Source: Atrina japonica (Eukaryota > Mollusca > Bivalvia > Pterioida > Pinnidae). Taken from it: 64,000 nucleotides of DNA. The stretch lies in contig BROG01000255.1 in assembly GCA_030159075.1 (NCBI GenBank), positions 288,501-352,500 of the forward strand, given 5' to 3'. The translations under genes were made by a program, and so were the position numbers. The notes beneath the pieces were generated by a model. The model had not been told where the DNA came from. It saw nothing but the letters and a program-made list of their open reading frames with translations, and ran no database searches. Below, one piece after another: positions 52,092 to 64,000 of the stretch. Each line of letters begins with the position of its first letter. Positions within the stretch are counted from its first letter, which is position 1.

Positions 52092-54279
52092 ATGCAAATT
52101 CGATCGAAATAACTTGAAAACATTTCTCCCTGCTGTACATATTATCTGGGTCCATCTACTTTTAAAAAATACACAAAGAGAAAGACGTCTTGAATAATTT
52201 ACCGCTGTCATCTCCACACATAGCTGAATTAAGTCAATTAATGCTACACAGAAACAAGGCAAACTGAGTCACCGCTACACAAACATTATGTCTCCATGGA
52301 TGACAGACAACGTAACAATAGACCATTGTACAGAGAGAACTTGAGCAACAGAGAAATCTACCATTGTGCATGCACATCCATTTAACTTCTCATGATCAAA
52401 TAAAATCGGCATCAATTGTCTTTAAATTTCGCATTTTTTTTTCTTCTTCTGCCTGAGCAGTTTTTTTATGTGTGTGTGAGTATGTTTTTGCTGTTTTGTA
52501 GACAAGTATCGAATTCCAATATTTGAATCTCGGAGGAAGAAGTAAGGATGCAAAATAGGATGAAATAAGGATCCCAAATTTTCTTTGTAATTACAAAATA
52601 TTTCGTTTTATTTGAGTATATTGCATGGTACTGTATCACACAAGAAAATTATCATACGGCACTCGGATGAGTTGTACAAAAAAAACTACAAGTACACTAA
52701 AACATGCTGTACAAAATGCAAATAGAGGAAAATCAAAATGTATGGCCATTGAGGGTCTAGTATTGCATCCTCTATTAATGTCAAGATTCCAAAGTTGTAA
52801 AATATATTTAAAATATGTAAATTGTATTGTAAAATGTACTTTCTCATGTATGTCAGAAATGTATTGAGAAGAAGAGATCTAAGAACAACAAAGCTCTTTG
52901 TGAACAAAGTGGTACATGTATCTGGTCCCTGCAAGCCATAAAATAGCGGTCCAATTACAAGGAAGCTAGATTTTGTCACTTTTTCATATTGACAGAGACC
53001 CTTCCGAACCATTTAACGTTTGCACATATCCATATCAAATGCAGCCCTTCCAAACCATTAAACTTCTGTGCGATCATTCGATCATTCTCGATGTACTTAA
53101 ATCAGCAAGAAACAGAGAATGAGAGAGCTGTAAGCTGACTCCAACATCAGTTGATGTCAGAAATTTGGCAGTCTCACATTCTCAAACCAAGGTCAAGAGT
53201 TCATATTTGTAACATCATTTTATCCTGTGTGAATCAAGTAACTGAAAAAGATCTGTCAAAATACATGTACTTAATAATTTTGTTCAACAAAACGCATGCC
53301 TGTCCCAGACTTAGACTAAACATCTCGAGTGCAGGAACAAGCACACACACATTCACAAACAACATGTATCGATTTAAGAATAAATGTATTTTAAGTAAAC
53401 ACGGATCTACTTTGATCAAATAAAAATAATTCTATTTATTTGTTTTTGAATTTTTGTAGAAACAATCACACATGTGATTTAAGTTATTTTGTACAAAAAA
53501 TTCAATAGTAACAAATAGAAGCCAACATTATCATTTTTCTTTTAAACACAAAATACATTTAAGTATAAAACATTTTGTTATATGAAGCATATTTCCACAG
53601 TAAAAAGCTCGTCAATTAATTCGCGTTTCTCTAGGACTTTATGATCCATTGGCTGATACACAAAACACACTTTTCTAATTTCCTATCAACATAAATCTGT
53701 AGAGACTACAATACCGATGTCATCGTAAACTGGTAATTCCAACAAACAACAATGATGACGACTCTACCTGAATACGATACTGTGCATGTTTTCTAAACCA
53801 TATCGCTTATTAGGAACGGACACCATAATTTTGATATATATGTCCATGCCAGGTTCTATTATACACGTATAGTGAATCTACATAGGACATGTCATTTAAT
53901 ACCCTCCACAACTATTAATTACTGGTTAATTGATTTTTTTTAATGAGTTAACTGCACTGGTCCATGCCTAATTGTAAACAGCGAAATCCAGGTAAATATT
54001 CAATACAGAATGATGTATAATACACGTACCTGAATTTATTAGTGAATACTGATTGACCCATTTTAGCAATCTATAAATAGATAGCATGATCAATCATTAG
54101 TCCAGTACTGGTCACTTCACACAGTGGAATGACCGAATGGTGATCATGATTTTCAGGTCATTCTAAACATTAGTGATACACAATTCATAAGCTGTCCGGT
54201 CACTGCGACTCTGTGGAGCAGTATTTCTCTCCAAAGTACATGTAGTAAATTTTGGGACTTGATGCTGGTCAGCTATTGC

Positions 54280-54420
54280 TCAAGAACCTATCTTGAGAGA
54301 CCACCCCATCAGCCACATAAATGTTGTTTCTCAAGACCGGTGATTTCGCAATTATTTAACCATGTGGCTTTCAAAATGTGGGTCTTTCATGAGAGTGGTC
54401 TGACTTGACAGGCTCTGCAG
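54280..54420. mobile_element. MITE of the CCTGTCTTGAGAGACC type, diverged
   Basis: AGAACCTATCTTGAGAGACC at the left and a GGGTCTTTCATGAGAGTGGTC block with TTGACAGGCTCTG at the right are imperfect inverted repeats. It resembles 61817-61946 and the first unit of the 33-bp array. Confidence 0.55.
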
Positions 54421-54544
54421 TTTGATTATTAGCTGTTACTCTTCCTTTTGCATTATATGCTTAACATAAGATATTATATAAAGAGTCATATGGGCATTAT
54501 ACAGATTTTCTGTGGTATGTCCTGTGGATGTGGTTTCAGATCGG

Positions 54545-54635
54545 TTAACTCAGTCACCCATAAAGACACAATTGGACTGGTCTAAGCCAATGATTTCCAG
54601 AAGAGTCCATTGTTTTTCAGGGGTTGATGAGTTAA
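54545..54635 (-). repeat. TTAA-bounded short element, near-consensus, inverted
   Basis: It begins TTAACTCAGTCACCCATAA and ends CAGGGGTTGATGAGTTAA. At 91 bases this is the reverse orientation of the copy at 37910-38000 with only scattered changes. Confidence 0.92.
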
Positions 54636-54640
54636 ATTTT

Positions 54641-54731
54641 ATTTGATTTTGAATAGTGATTTATGCCACACTTGACAATTTTTCAATTCTATAATGGCAG
54701 CCTGTTTTCAATGTTGGAGGTGAGGATCATA
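54641..54731 (-). mobile_element. SINE-2 3' fragment
   Basis: TTTGATTTTGAATAGTGATT, GCCACACTTGAC and TTGGAGGTGAGG follow the tail end of SINE-2. It starts six bases after the TTAA element. Confidence 0.7.
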
Positions 54732-54763
54732 AAAATTACATCACATGTGTTCCATATATATAA

Positions 54764-54948
54764 TACAGTGAAATCTCCTTATCTCGAAACTCACGGGACC
54801 CTCCCTATTACTTCAAGATATCAGGAGTTTGTGATAACCAAAATTTTAATTGATATATTATTTATTATATCTATAAAAATCTGGACCAGACTTTCAACTT
54901 TGACATATCCGAAATTTCGACTCAATGGATTTCGACCCAACGAGATTC

Positions 54949-54957
<9 letters not shown>
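54764..54957. mobile_element. TA-flanked pogo-like MITE
   Basis: TACAGTGAAATCTCCTTATC at the left and CCCAACGAGATTCCACTATA at the right form imperfect inverted repeats of about 25 bases. The right terminus merges into the next (AT)n tract. Confidence 0.8.

Positions 54958-55001
<44 letters not shown>
54952..55001. repeat. (AT)n microsatellite
   Basis: About 50 bases of pure TA dinucleotides adjoining the MITE end. Confidence 0.95.
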
Positions 55002-55003
<2 letters not shown>

Positions 55004-55914
55004 CATTATAATGATTATAATGACCCCCACAAGCTTCCATATAAAATATAAAGCAAAGCTGATGATGACATTTAACATAATACATACAATTCCAAATACT
55101 ATGTAGACTTCTGTTGGTCAACAAGTTGACAGTTGGAAAATGACAGGTCAGGAAATGGACATTCCTAATGGTGTGTACCATACAATGTACATGTTTTCCT
55201 ATCTGGACCTCAGGTCAATGGTTTGTAAAATCGGCAATGCCAAATAATTTGTTGAAAGATAAAATTACTGGGTATGCTATACTGATGTATATTGTTATAA
55301 GGATACAAACATACTATTAGAGGCAGTCCGATTGATAGATCCAGAAATATTTCATGCAGATCAGTCTGATTGATCCTGATCCTGAAATATTTCTCCAGAA
55401 TATATAAATGTACCAAATCTGTAGGATGTAGTGATGTACCATACATGTAAATACTTATTTAGTGAATTGGATTATACTGCAGTAATTAAAGTATACCATC
55501 TGCTCGCTATCTAATAAACTCAAACAATGTCAGAAATTTACTAAAAATAGAACCAGATGACGATCCCAATGTAAAGTCAAAACAAACCAAGGTGATTGCA
55601 GAGGGACCTTCAGCCTGTGTGTTCACTATGATAGACCCTCAAACATCACAACCGACATGGGCAAATCTCCAACTGACATATGTAGGTATTTAAGTAAAAA
55701 CTTACATCCCAACTGCCAGATATTTTACGCAATTTTGTTATTCAACATCTTATTCAACAGAATGTTTTCAAAACACAAGACGTGAACATACACACAACAC
55801 GCACATATTTTAAAACAAAACATTCAAATAATATTGAAAGTTTTAGATTGTTTTTTTAGTTATCTATATACTGAGGTAAATCAAATACATGTATATACTT
55901 TCAAAGAAACTTGA
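55002..55914. other. No gene seen
   Basis: Begins with ATCATTATAATGATTATAAT, an AT-rich inverted word, then unique sequence. Confidence 0.5.
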
Positions 55915-56114
55915 TAAATGTGTGCATACATGTATGCGCATGTCTGTGTGGTGGTGTGTGTATTGGTTTGTGTGTGTGTCTATGTTTGTTGTTGTGGTGG
56001 TGTGTGGTGGTTTGAGTGTGTTTGTGGTAGTGGTGATGATGTGTGTGTGTGTGTTGTGTGTCTATGTTGTTGTAGTGGTGGTGTGTAGTGGTTTGTGTGT
56101 TTATGGTAGTGGTG

Positions 56115-56192
<78 letters not shown>
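55915..56192. repeat. GT-rich minisatellite ending in (GT)n
   Basis: A roughly 81-base unit (TCTATGTTTGTTGTTGTGG ... GGTAGTGGTGATG) occurs twice from about 55979 and 56060, then pure (GT)n at 56115-56192. Val/Cys and Thr/His frames over it are artefacts. Confidence 0.92.
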
Positions 56193-56198
<6 letters not shown>

Positions 56199-58413
56199 CT
56201 GTGTGAGTGCATTTTACAGGTTTTTGTTTGTGCTAACATTTTATACAGACCAAGATTCAATAACAAAGGCTCAATGGACTCTACACCATACATATGTGAT
56301 GCTGGCAAAATGAATTTTATCCTAACCACAATTAAACAACACATGTACTAATTGATTATAACTTTGTTATGGCGTTATAGTTAAGAAATCGCAGTTAGAC
56401 ATTTAAAGTGCAATGTATCGGTAATACAATTTGATATTGCTATAATGAGCGATAAAATATGTCTCGTCAACAAATACAAAACAAGAAAAGGTCGTACCAT
56501 CCTCAATAATACATTTGTATTTACTTCAATTCTGATTTAAAAGTACATATTCATGATAAAAACTCTTCATGCTGGGCTTTTGTACTCATAAAGAATAACA
56601 AACAATTCCTACATGATCTCATTACATCATTTGTCATAAATCCAAAATGTATGAACAGATTGTCAACTTTTTTCTACCATTATTTTTACGTCATACTTTG
56701 TTCGCAGGCATTACATTTCAACCTTGTAGTAAAATGTTTACGACAATATCATTATGATATAATGAGACTCAATTACATATTTTACGAGGTTTTTTTTTAT
56801 AATTTTTTTTAGACTGAAATTTAAAGGAACCTGTGTATCACAGTGAAATGATAAAATAGTATGAACTGAAACTACATATATATAACCATTATAGCCCGCT
56901 CAAGAGATGCTCAATAATGTGTGAGTGTGTTTGTGTAATGTGTGAGTGTGTTTGGTGTATGTGTGAGTATAGTGTATGTGTGTATGTGGTGTGTGCAATA
57001 TACATGTACCAGTATGTGTTTGTGTGAGAGTTGCAATTGGTAGGCCTACACATTGGTGTGTATGTGGGTGTACATAGGTGTACGTATATGTGGCTATAAC
57101 TGATTGCATACATCTTTATGTAAGTACAAAATGTATGCATATACAATGTTTATGCAAAGATGAGTACATTCATGTGCATGTTAAATGTGTTTGTGCATAA
57201 ATGCACATATTTCTTTGTAAAAACTAAATACCGGTACATCTTCTCTTCAACAAAGTCCTGGAAACCCCAGATAACAGATGTCTGATTCATCGGAATACAT
57301 GATGTATGTGTACTTTTCTTAACAATCTAAATCAATTCAGGGTCATTTTTTTTACCTCATTCATCAGATAAAAATCATTTGACTAAATTTGACTTTATTT
57401 ATACACACATCATCTTATTGCTGTTGTAAGGTCAAAGGTCAAGGGTCAATTATTTTACATTATTCTTCAATGAAATGAGCCATGAAACATGGTGTCAAGT
57501 CCTCAATATTGCTGAAGATTTATGGCCAAAGAATCCAATTCTTTCACCCCGATGTGTAAATGAGAGTTTAAATGATCAATTTTTTAATAATTTCAACTGT
57601 CACCCTGTTTATTTTAAAAACCACCTCTTTGGAGGAGTCAAAGATTAATGATGTTATTTTTCACAAAGGAATGTCCTATTTTTTATTAAATTTTCTATAA
57701 CGGCCATACATGTTACCTATCAAAGGAATGCGAAAAGTGTGTTTCAATACAATTTTTACACATAGGTAGATGGCGTTTCATTTCGCAATGCAATTATATT
57801 CCTACCACAAAGACATCGTTGATGTGCCATACTTACCCAACATTCTAGCATTTACAAAAAACTTAAGAGACACAAATTTGTTTGCTACAGAGGTGAGATC
57901 GCAGCCCCTGTGTAATTACAAAGAAGTCACTGTACTAATATCGTTATTTCATACGAAAAAATTACATGGCAAAGAAAGTCTTTCTTTTTAAACGCTGTAA
58001 AATAACTTGTCTGATGTCTGTACAGAATTCACATTGACTACTCGATGTCTATAACTAACACAATTTGTGCATGTTTTTATTGTTATATAATTTGATTACT
58101 TCTTGAATGAATGATTATATAAGCACACATCTACATTGGAGTTCGCAGGTACAAGTTTTATTCATGTATCGACTATTTTGTGTCTGATAAATATTAACAG
58201 ATGAATCAACCTCTCCCAGAAGTATAATTAAATCATAATGATTATCAGGACCAAAAAGTTTTATTCCATTTCCTTCAGTTTTCTTTCTTCATTTTTGTTT
58301 TCTTTAAAGAGGCAGTGCCAAAACACATAATAAAGCATACGTGTATTGTACAATGTATTATGAAATAATGTACTGTGAAATATTGTGAACATTTTTGTTT
58401 GTTTCAGCACTGC
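56193..58413. other. No confirmed gene; GT-rich patch inside
   Basis: GTGTGAGTGTGTTTG-type repeats at about 56918-57000. Elsewhere unique. The 73-codon plus-strand frame at 57770-57991 has no recognisable motif. Confidence 0.45.
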
Positions 58414-58504
58414 TCAAGTCATCAACCCCTGACAAATAATGGATTCTTCTGAAAATCAAAGACTAAGACCAATCCAAATGTGTTTTTAAGGGTATATGGG
58501 TTCA
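58414..58504 (+). repeat. TTAA-type short element, ends decayed
   Basis: GTCATCAACCCCTGACAAA, AATGGATTCTTCTGAAAATC, CCAATCCAAATGTGTTTTTA then GGGTATATGGGTTCA. Order and spacing are conserved but both TTAA ends are mutated. Confidence 0.78.
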
Positions 58505-59641
58505 TGCTACACTAAAAAAAATGCTATTAGTAAAACTACAGGTACATGTAGAAAAAAATCTAAATAATTTTTGGAGGTAAACACAGCTAATGTCCATTTC
58601 AACAACAAATAACCAAATTGTCAAAAGCAATACAAATAATTTTTCTGTTGTTAATTTAACTACCAGAATGTTTTTCAGATTAACAAATTGAATGCTATAC
58701 AGTTGTTTATCAGCTGACTTTTTCCACTTTTTATTTTGGAAATCTCAACAGGATATTACAGATTCTTTGTAAGATTATAAATGATAAATTGTCTTTATGA
58801 CCAGAGATCTTGCATATCATTTTAGCCGGAGCATGGATAAGGCCAATTTGTTTGGCTATGGTCGTGCAAATATTAGCAATAAATTAAGAGATATAATGAA
58901 ACAGGAGAAAATCTACTTACAATTTGGCACAAAATATGCATAATTTTATGCTTAGTAATAGTAAAATCTACATCTATCGTTTAGTCGTAATTCCGGAGCT
59001 CTTTTGTAATGTGATCACCAAAGGATTTTACGAGACCGTTCAGGGGAATTAAAGATAAGGAATGAAAAACAATATAAATTCACTTGAAAAACTCCCAGTT
59101 TTCCCCAAAAAACAATGTTTACTTCGTAAGCCGATATATGATGATATATTATGTGTGACGCTGTTATTGTCTTCCTGGGTCTCAGAAACTGCGATAAAAT
59201 TTCTAGGTTGAATAAAATAAACGGTTATCATTATCAGAATGTGATAAACCATTGACAGTCTATATGATCAGGGAGCCTGAAGCATAATTTCCAAACTGCA
59301 AGTTTAAATCGTAATTTTATAACAGCGAGACTACTGATAAAATGTAATTTTGCAACAAAAACTGAAATCGTAAAATTAAATTTGAACTTTAAACATAAAT
59401 TAAAGGTCTGGAGATTTGATGCTTGGGCCTTTATACATTTACATGTATGTGTGATTGGACTAGAGGACGGAATTGTGCTCATGTATATTCAAATAAATGT
59501 TTAGTATCTCAATCAAAGTATTGAGTGGCTAAACCATTGTTTAAAGAGCCAATATTACCTAAACATGTATGTGTTAAGTGTTAAGTGCTGAATTTCACAT
59601 TTCAAGAGTCCAGATATGAACTAAACGTGAAGGAATCACTT
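58505..59641. other. No gene seen
   Basis: Unique AT-rich sequence. Two minus-strand frames of 67 and 82 codons (59049-59482) lack motifs. Confidence 0.5.
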
Positions 59642-59650
59642 TGATAGGAA

Positions 59651-59896
59651 TTTGAATTTTTGTTAAATTTTGAATAATGTTTAACACCACACTCCATTTT
59701 TCAGTTATATGGTGGTGGTCAGTATTTTTATGGTGGGGAGAGAATCTGTTACAATGTACTCGGGCAAGTAAACTGGCAAATTTTCTCACAAAAATCAGCT
59801 TATGTTCCAGCGGGACTTGAAACTGTGCTGACCAGAAATGAGAGACTTGATGGTTCTAAGTGCGATGCTTTAACCACTTGGCCACAGAGGTCCCCA
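59651..59896 (-). mobile_element. Full-length SINE-2 (tRNA-derived)
   Basis: The minus strand begins GGGGACCTCTGTGGCCAAGTG (A box) and has TTTCAAGTCCCGCTGG (B box). The body blocks AGCTGATTTTTGTGAG, GAGTACATTGTAACAG and CCACCACCATATAACTG are present, and the end is GTGTGGTGTTAAACATTATT. A 9-base duplication, TGATAGGAA, flanks it (59642-59650 and 59900-59908). It is the cleanest SINE-2 copy here. Confidence 0.92.
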
Positions 59897-60758
59897 ATGT
59901 GATAGGAAAACTTGTATAACTTCACTGATATACATGTACATATGTACTATATTTATTTGTCCATTTGAGATATCTTTATATATACTACCAATCATAATTC
60001 GGCTAATACACTTGGAAACAAGTGTCAATGCTAACACAGTATGCGTTTTACATGCAAGTTTGTTGTACATGTACATGTATGTACAAAGACACACCACTTG
60101 ACGAGAACTACCTCACAAAGAGAGTTAAAGAGAGAAATGCTAAATGTACATTTTTAACCTTCTTCACTGAAGAACTCTACCAATTACTTTGCTTTTTGCC
60201 ATCCTCACTTTGGCGATGATTTAGACAAAACTAAATGGCTGAGTGCATGAATGGGAATGAATGGTTATAACTGTAGTAATGACCGCATGGATAGATTTAT
60301 GGCACTACATACAAATGTATATCAGGCCACACACTTTAACTCTTTAGCAGATCTAATATACATAAACATGTACATTTTCATGTAAAAATGTCTCCCCAGA
60401 CAAAATTATATAATTTATGTTTTTTTCTTGGTGATAAGTTATATCAGAGCATAACAGGAAGCAATGAACTCGTTAGGTAGTTATGGAGTGTTGACAAACG
60501 TCATATAAAAGCGGGGACTCAAGAGTCAAGTTATACAGGTGTCATTGTAAATTTCCTAAGTAATATCATGTTCCGAACCACTTGGATACATAAGTAATTG
60601 AAGTCCAGTGAAAAATAAAATCACGTGCAGAATCAAATTTTACGTGTACAGCTATCTAAATTTAAACAAGATTGTCTTTCATTTTTGTTAGCGGATCCCA
60701 AATAATTACTGAAATGTCAGGTTATCAATTTTCAAAGAGAGCTACTGGAATATAGATA
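59897..60758. other. No confirmed gene; one TATA-like word
   Basis: CATATAAAAGCGGGGACTC at about 60501 resembles a TATA box, but the first ATG downstream on the plus strand opens only nine codons. No other support for a promoter. Confidence 0.4.
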
Positions 60759-61118
60759 TCATTCATTTAAATATTCTTTTTTTTTTTTTTTTGAAAAATC
60801 CAAATCACATCTTGATCTGTAGTCCATACTATTCATGAAGTTTGGAAACAATACAGTGGCATATGTGAGATAATAAAATGGATTAGAAACCAGCGTAATA
60901 CCAGTACAAAAATGATATACCGGTGTCCCATATAATTTTGACCCCCCCACAAAAATGGTATCCGGATACCAAAATTGGCCATATTGTAAGTACAAATGTA
61001 TCCTGATACCAAAATTGGCCATATACATGTAATAAGTCCCCCCCCCCCCAATGAAATCAGTGTTGTGACATATGTCACTGTTTAAAATATGGTGATATAC
61101 ACTACAACTTATATGCAA
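60759..61118. other. No gene accepted; small duplication and a C run
   Basis: GATACCAAAATTGGCCATAT occurs twice about 41 bases apart (near 60964 and 61004), followed by a run of ten or more C at about 61038. A 228-codon minus-strand frame starts at 61445, passes antisense through the SINE-2 copy below and ends here at a poly-T tract. It is discussed under findings. Confidence 0.4.
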
Positions 61119-61288
61119 ACTGATTTTTTTCAGAAAGTTTTTAAGTTCACTTGTGGGAGGCCATTGGTCTCTTCTCAAGTACATTGTACCCGGGTTCTCT
61201 CTTCCACCATTAAAAGCCACCACCATATAACTGAAAAATTGTTGAATGATGTAGAATACAAAATAAACTAACAAACAAACAAACAAAT
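61119..61288 (+). mobile_element. SINE-2 copy, 5'-truncated, with (CAAA)n tail
   Basis: Contains CTGATTTTTTTCAGAAAG, TCACTTGTGGGAGGCCATTG, GGTCTCTTCTCAAGTACATT, CCACCACCATATAACTG and a tail ending in AACAAACAAACAAACAAAT. The tRNA-like head is absent. Confidence 0.85.
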
Positions 61289-61816
61289 CCTTATTATCAG
61301 CCAAGCAGAAGGCCACGCTGTCTGTGACCAATTTATACAGGAACATATAGAGGTACATGTAAGTCCGACCCACAGTAAAATATGCTAATCCTTTATCTAT
61401 CTTTCTATAGAATATCTCTCTATCTACAATTATATGTAGGTACAACAGCTTAACAAGTGCCTATCTTATCCTGTTATCTCTATATCACTCGTAACTGTTA
61501 TTGTGTAATTGTCGTAAGCCTCCACTTGTCAACAGCACAGAAGTGTCAAGTATGTCACGGGTGCTAGAGACCGAATAAATACAACATAAAAATCATATTT
61601 CCTGCGAGACAACAACATACAACACTATAAAATACAATGATACTATGCAGAATTTTATTGAATCAATACATGCTCCCCTACCTGTGAAACCGTTATCAAG
61701 TGAAAGGGGAGTAGTTACAATACTTTGACAAAGCAGACCACTGGACAGACTGTTGCAGACTAAATCTATAGTCATCCCAAACTGGTTTTACTGGGTGGGG
61801 ACTAGATATATACATG
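61289..61816. other. No gene seen
   Basis: Unique sequence. A minus-strand segment ending TTTCACAG before GTAGGGG (61682) is donor-like, but no acceptor or family match supports an exon. Confidence 0.4.
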
Positions 61817-61946
61817 TACAGCAGATCCTGTCTTGAGAGACCATCCAATCTGCCACTCAAATGTGGTCACTCAAGACAGGTGGTCACTTAAGACAGGTGG
61901 TCACTCAAGACAGGTGGTCAATTAAGAGAGGTTCCATTTGAAGGAT
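61817..61946. mobile_element. MITE-like unit with a four-copy internal 18-bp repeat
   Basis: TACAGCAGATCCTGTCTTGA plus GAGACCA at the left is mirrored by TGGTCAATTAAGAGAGG plus TTCCATTTGA at the right. In between, GTGGTCACTCAAGACAG recurs every 18 bases. Its complement, CTGTCTTGAGTGACCAC, is essentially the motif of the 33-bp minisatellite at 15628-16175. Confidence 0.75.
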
Positions 61947-62043
61947 TATTTAACAGAATAGTTTTTAGAATGTGGTCTTAAAAGACAGGTTTATCTGTAC
62001 ACGTACATGTACATGTATATACAATATACTTCATATACATATG

Positions 62044-62225
62044 TACAGTAAAAACAGCTTTAGTGGCCACCTGTGTAAAAAGACCACCTGGTCACAAAGA
62101 CTGTATTTTGCTTTCCCCAACAGTACCATTTGTGTACAAATTAACCTCTATATAAAGACCACCTCCCAATAAAAGACCGGTTTTTAGTGTCCCTAAGGAG
62201 GTTGTTATATAAAAGTTTCACTCTA
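62044..62225. mobile_element. TA-flanked MITE
   Basis: TACAGTAAAAACAGCTTTAG to AAAAGTTTCACTCTA, 182 bases. It is collinear with the copy at 50870-51052 across its whole length, including the central CCCCAACAGTACCATTTG block. Confidence 0.88.
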
Positions 62226-63967
62226 TGTCACACCTGAAACTACATACATGACATTTACGTACTTACTACAGACACAGAGATGCACAATACATGAACATGT
62301 ATAGCCAAATACATCAATTGTAAAAACATACAATGTACAGTATACGTACACGTAGATATGACGCACAAAAAACCTACGATGTAACCAGATAAGATGCGTA
62401 ATCCGTGTAGTCATCATACACATACTACGATAGAAATTAATATCACAAAGAAATAGTAAAATAATCGGCAACATTTAGTTTTCAACATGAATAGAAAGAG
62501 ACGTTTTCTTTTATTTGTTTATGCAGTGTGTGACATGTATAAATGAACTCTTTAAACATTTAATATACTTATTACAATTTCGTTACGAATGACAGATTAG
62601 AAATGTCATTTCAGTACAATTCTAGTAAAATGCTGATCTTTTTGATGTTTTCTACTCAAAACAGCTTCGACATTCTTTGATCGAATTTTTCTTAATTTGA
62701 CATTTTATGACTATCTCATCGTGTTCACAACTGCATACAAAAGGGCAACAACTTCATGAGAAAGTTACCGAATTCAAACAATAAAGTTAAAAGTAAAATT
62801 GTGGACACAAATAATGCCCTAAATTTGCCGTTCATATTTACAAATGTTTACATCTGTTACAATAAAGATACGTTTATTTAACGACTTTCTTTTCTTTTCT
62901 TTTATCTTTTATTTCTGATTCAGATTCTCGACTTTGATTTTTTCGGATAAAAGGTTAATACACCAAACGGCAATAAAAAGAATGAGACCATAAAAGACAT
63001 ATAAATCATTAGCTTTCAATTTTATACAAATATTTTACACTCGTTTTACAACTTTTCATTTTTACATACAAAGTAATGAGATGAGTTGAATAATTCCAAT
63101 GAGTAAACAATGTTTCCACCTGGTGTGAAATGGTCTCAGAAATCAGGTGACCAGACAAATGATAAAGCAAGAACAGTCAATAGGTACAAAAATAATCTCC
63201 GACACTTAAGACTATAATCGTATCTACTTTAAATCCTCATCCTCATATTGTGTGATGTATTTTTAGTTGCCATTTTTTTTCTTGAAATAAAGTTATGAGA
63301 TTTAACTTGCAATAAATAATAAACTGCATGCTTAAAATGAAGAACGTATCACACCAAAACAAGGGGGGAAAAAAGGAAAAGAAAATCTTGTATAAGTAGA
63401 TTGCACAAATAATATAGATCACATATTTACTATGTTATATATTACACCGAGATCGTAACATTAAATGCACGTAATGATTTTACAGGACAGCAGAATCCGT
63501 AGGAAATTAGCACCGGTCCGCTGGCCCGTGGCAAGCCAGTAGCTATAGATTTATTATCTGCATGTCCCCATTGTCCAGTTATAGAAATTAGGATAGAACA
63601 GCTCTTTCCAATAACTGTTACATGTACATGTAAATGTAAGTAAATCTTACAAAATAATCTAACTCATCTTCAATACAAACTGAAAATACCCCGTCTTGTC
63701 CTCATACATTGTACGCGTATGTTACAATTTGTTAATCTTTATCTAAACATATCATTAAATTATTTCTTTTGAGTTATTTGTGGGCCACTAGAAGTTTGAT
63801 GGGTCTAGTATGTATTTTAAGCTAATTAATGGTCCTGTAGGCCACTTTGGTAAAAATGCTAAAATCGGGCTGTGTGGAGACTACTGAAATGGTTTTAAAA
63901 CTGTGTCTCAAATGAAAGGTATCCTTTAGTGACAGTAGTCGCTGTATACAGATGGACCAAATGTTTC
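62226..63967. other. No confirmed gene; one GC-richer island
   Basis: AT-rich except 63483-63545, which contains GCACCGGTCCGCTGGCCCGTG after a TTTTACAG acceptor-like site. The plus frame stops after about 16 codons, so I do not call an exon. Confidence 0.4.
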
Positions 63968-64000
63968 TTAACTCATTCACCCCTAGAGACACATTTGGAC
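63968..64000 (-). repeat. TTAA-bounded short element, cut by the window end
   Basis: TTAACTCATTCACCCCTAG followed by AGACACATTTGGAC matches the minus-orientation start of the family. The remaining about 58 bases lie beyond the window. Confidence 0.85.

Larger units (their letters stand above)
51053..54279. other. No confirmed gene; small repeats inside
   Basis: Opposing frames of 80-108 codons at 52625-53012 overlap and look random. The rest is unique AT-rich DNA with several CAT/ATG-rich words. Confidence 0.45.

Noticed and set aside
60501..60520. TATA-box promoter, plus strand
   Set aside because: Only the TATAAAAG word supports it; the downstream ATG frame is nine codons. The same applies to the word near 8428.

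Overview
The window looks like AT-rich invertebrate nuclear DNA, most likely from a bivalve mollusc. It has no operons, no Shine-Dalgarno-led genes and no long unique open reading frames. Instead it holds tRNA-derived SINEs (one with a perfect target-site duplication), small inverted-repeat DNA elements, many micro- and minisatellites, and the palindrome TACATGTA scattered throughout. The bivalve assignment rests on my recollection of these repeat types and is an inference; no species can be named.

Only one stretch reads convincingly as coding. It is a 106-bp internal exon on the minus strand at 3598-3703, with a polypyrimidine tract and AG acceptor before it and a GTAAGT donor after it. It encodes the N-terminal part of an F5/8 type C (discoidin) domain containing ALGMESGVIPDSAITASS. 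The spacing and the later VGPKSAR look most like an invertebrate discoidin-domain receptor (DDR-type receptor tyrosine kinase), though other discoidin proteins remain possible. Because the gene runs leftward, its downstream exons probably lie left of position 1. The other 60 kb would then be long 5' introns and/or 5' flank. I could not find a signal-peptide exon with the right phase.

Region by region. 0-8 kb: a 73-bp tandem repeat carrying nuclear-receptor-like half-sites (841-1044), a fold-back element (3286-3425), the exon, and a (CT)n tract. 7-14 kb: several TTAA-bounded ~90-bp elements, an intact SINE (9735-10029) and a TA-flanked MITE. 15-19.4 kb: three tandem arrays, two of them nested. 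22.4-28.3 kb: a 23-bp satellite and large CT/CTGT, AT and GT/GA microsatellites. 28.3-37.5 kb: almost featureless AT-rich DNA with a few MITEs. 37.5-41.3 kb: SINEs, a GT-rich higher-order repeat and an odd 465-bp T/A-asymmetric segment between 34-bp direct repeats. 44-52 kb: small tandem repeats, MITEs and microsatellites. 54.2-55.0 kb: a dense cluster of four repeat types. 58-64 kb: two SINE copies, three MITE-like units and a TTAA element cut by the window end.

Nothing here indicates a multi-gene system. The most interesting observations are the TTAA-ended short element family (about fifteen copies or fragments), a 33-bp minisatellite that appears to have grown out of a MITE end, and the isolated receptor exon in a repeat-rich intron.
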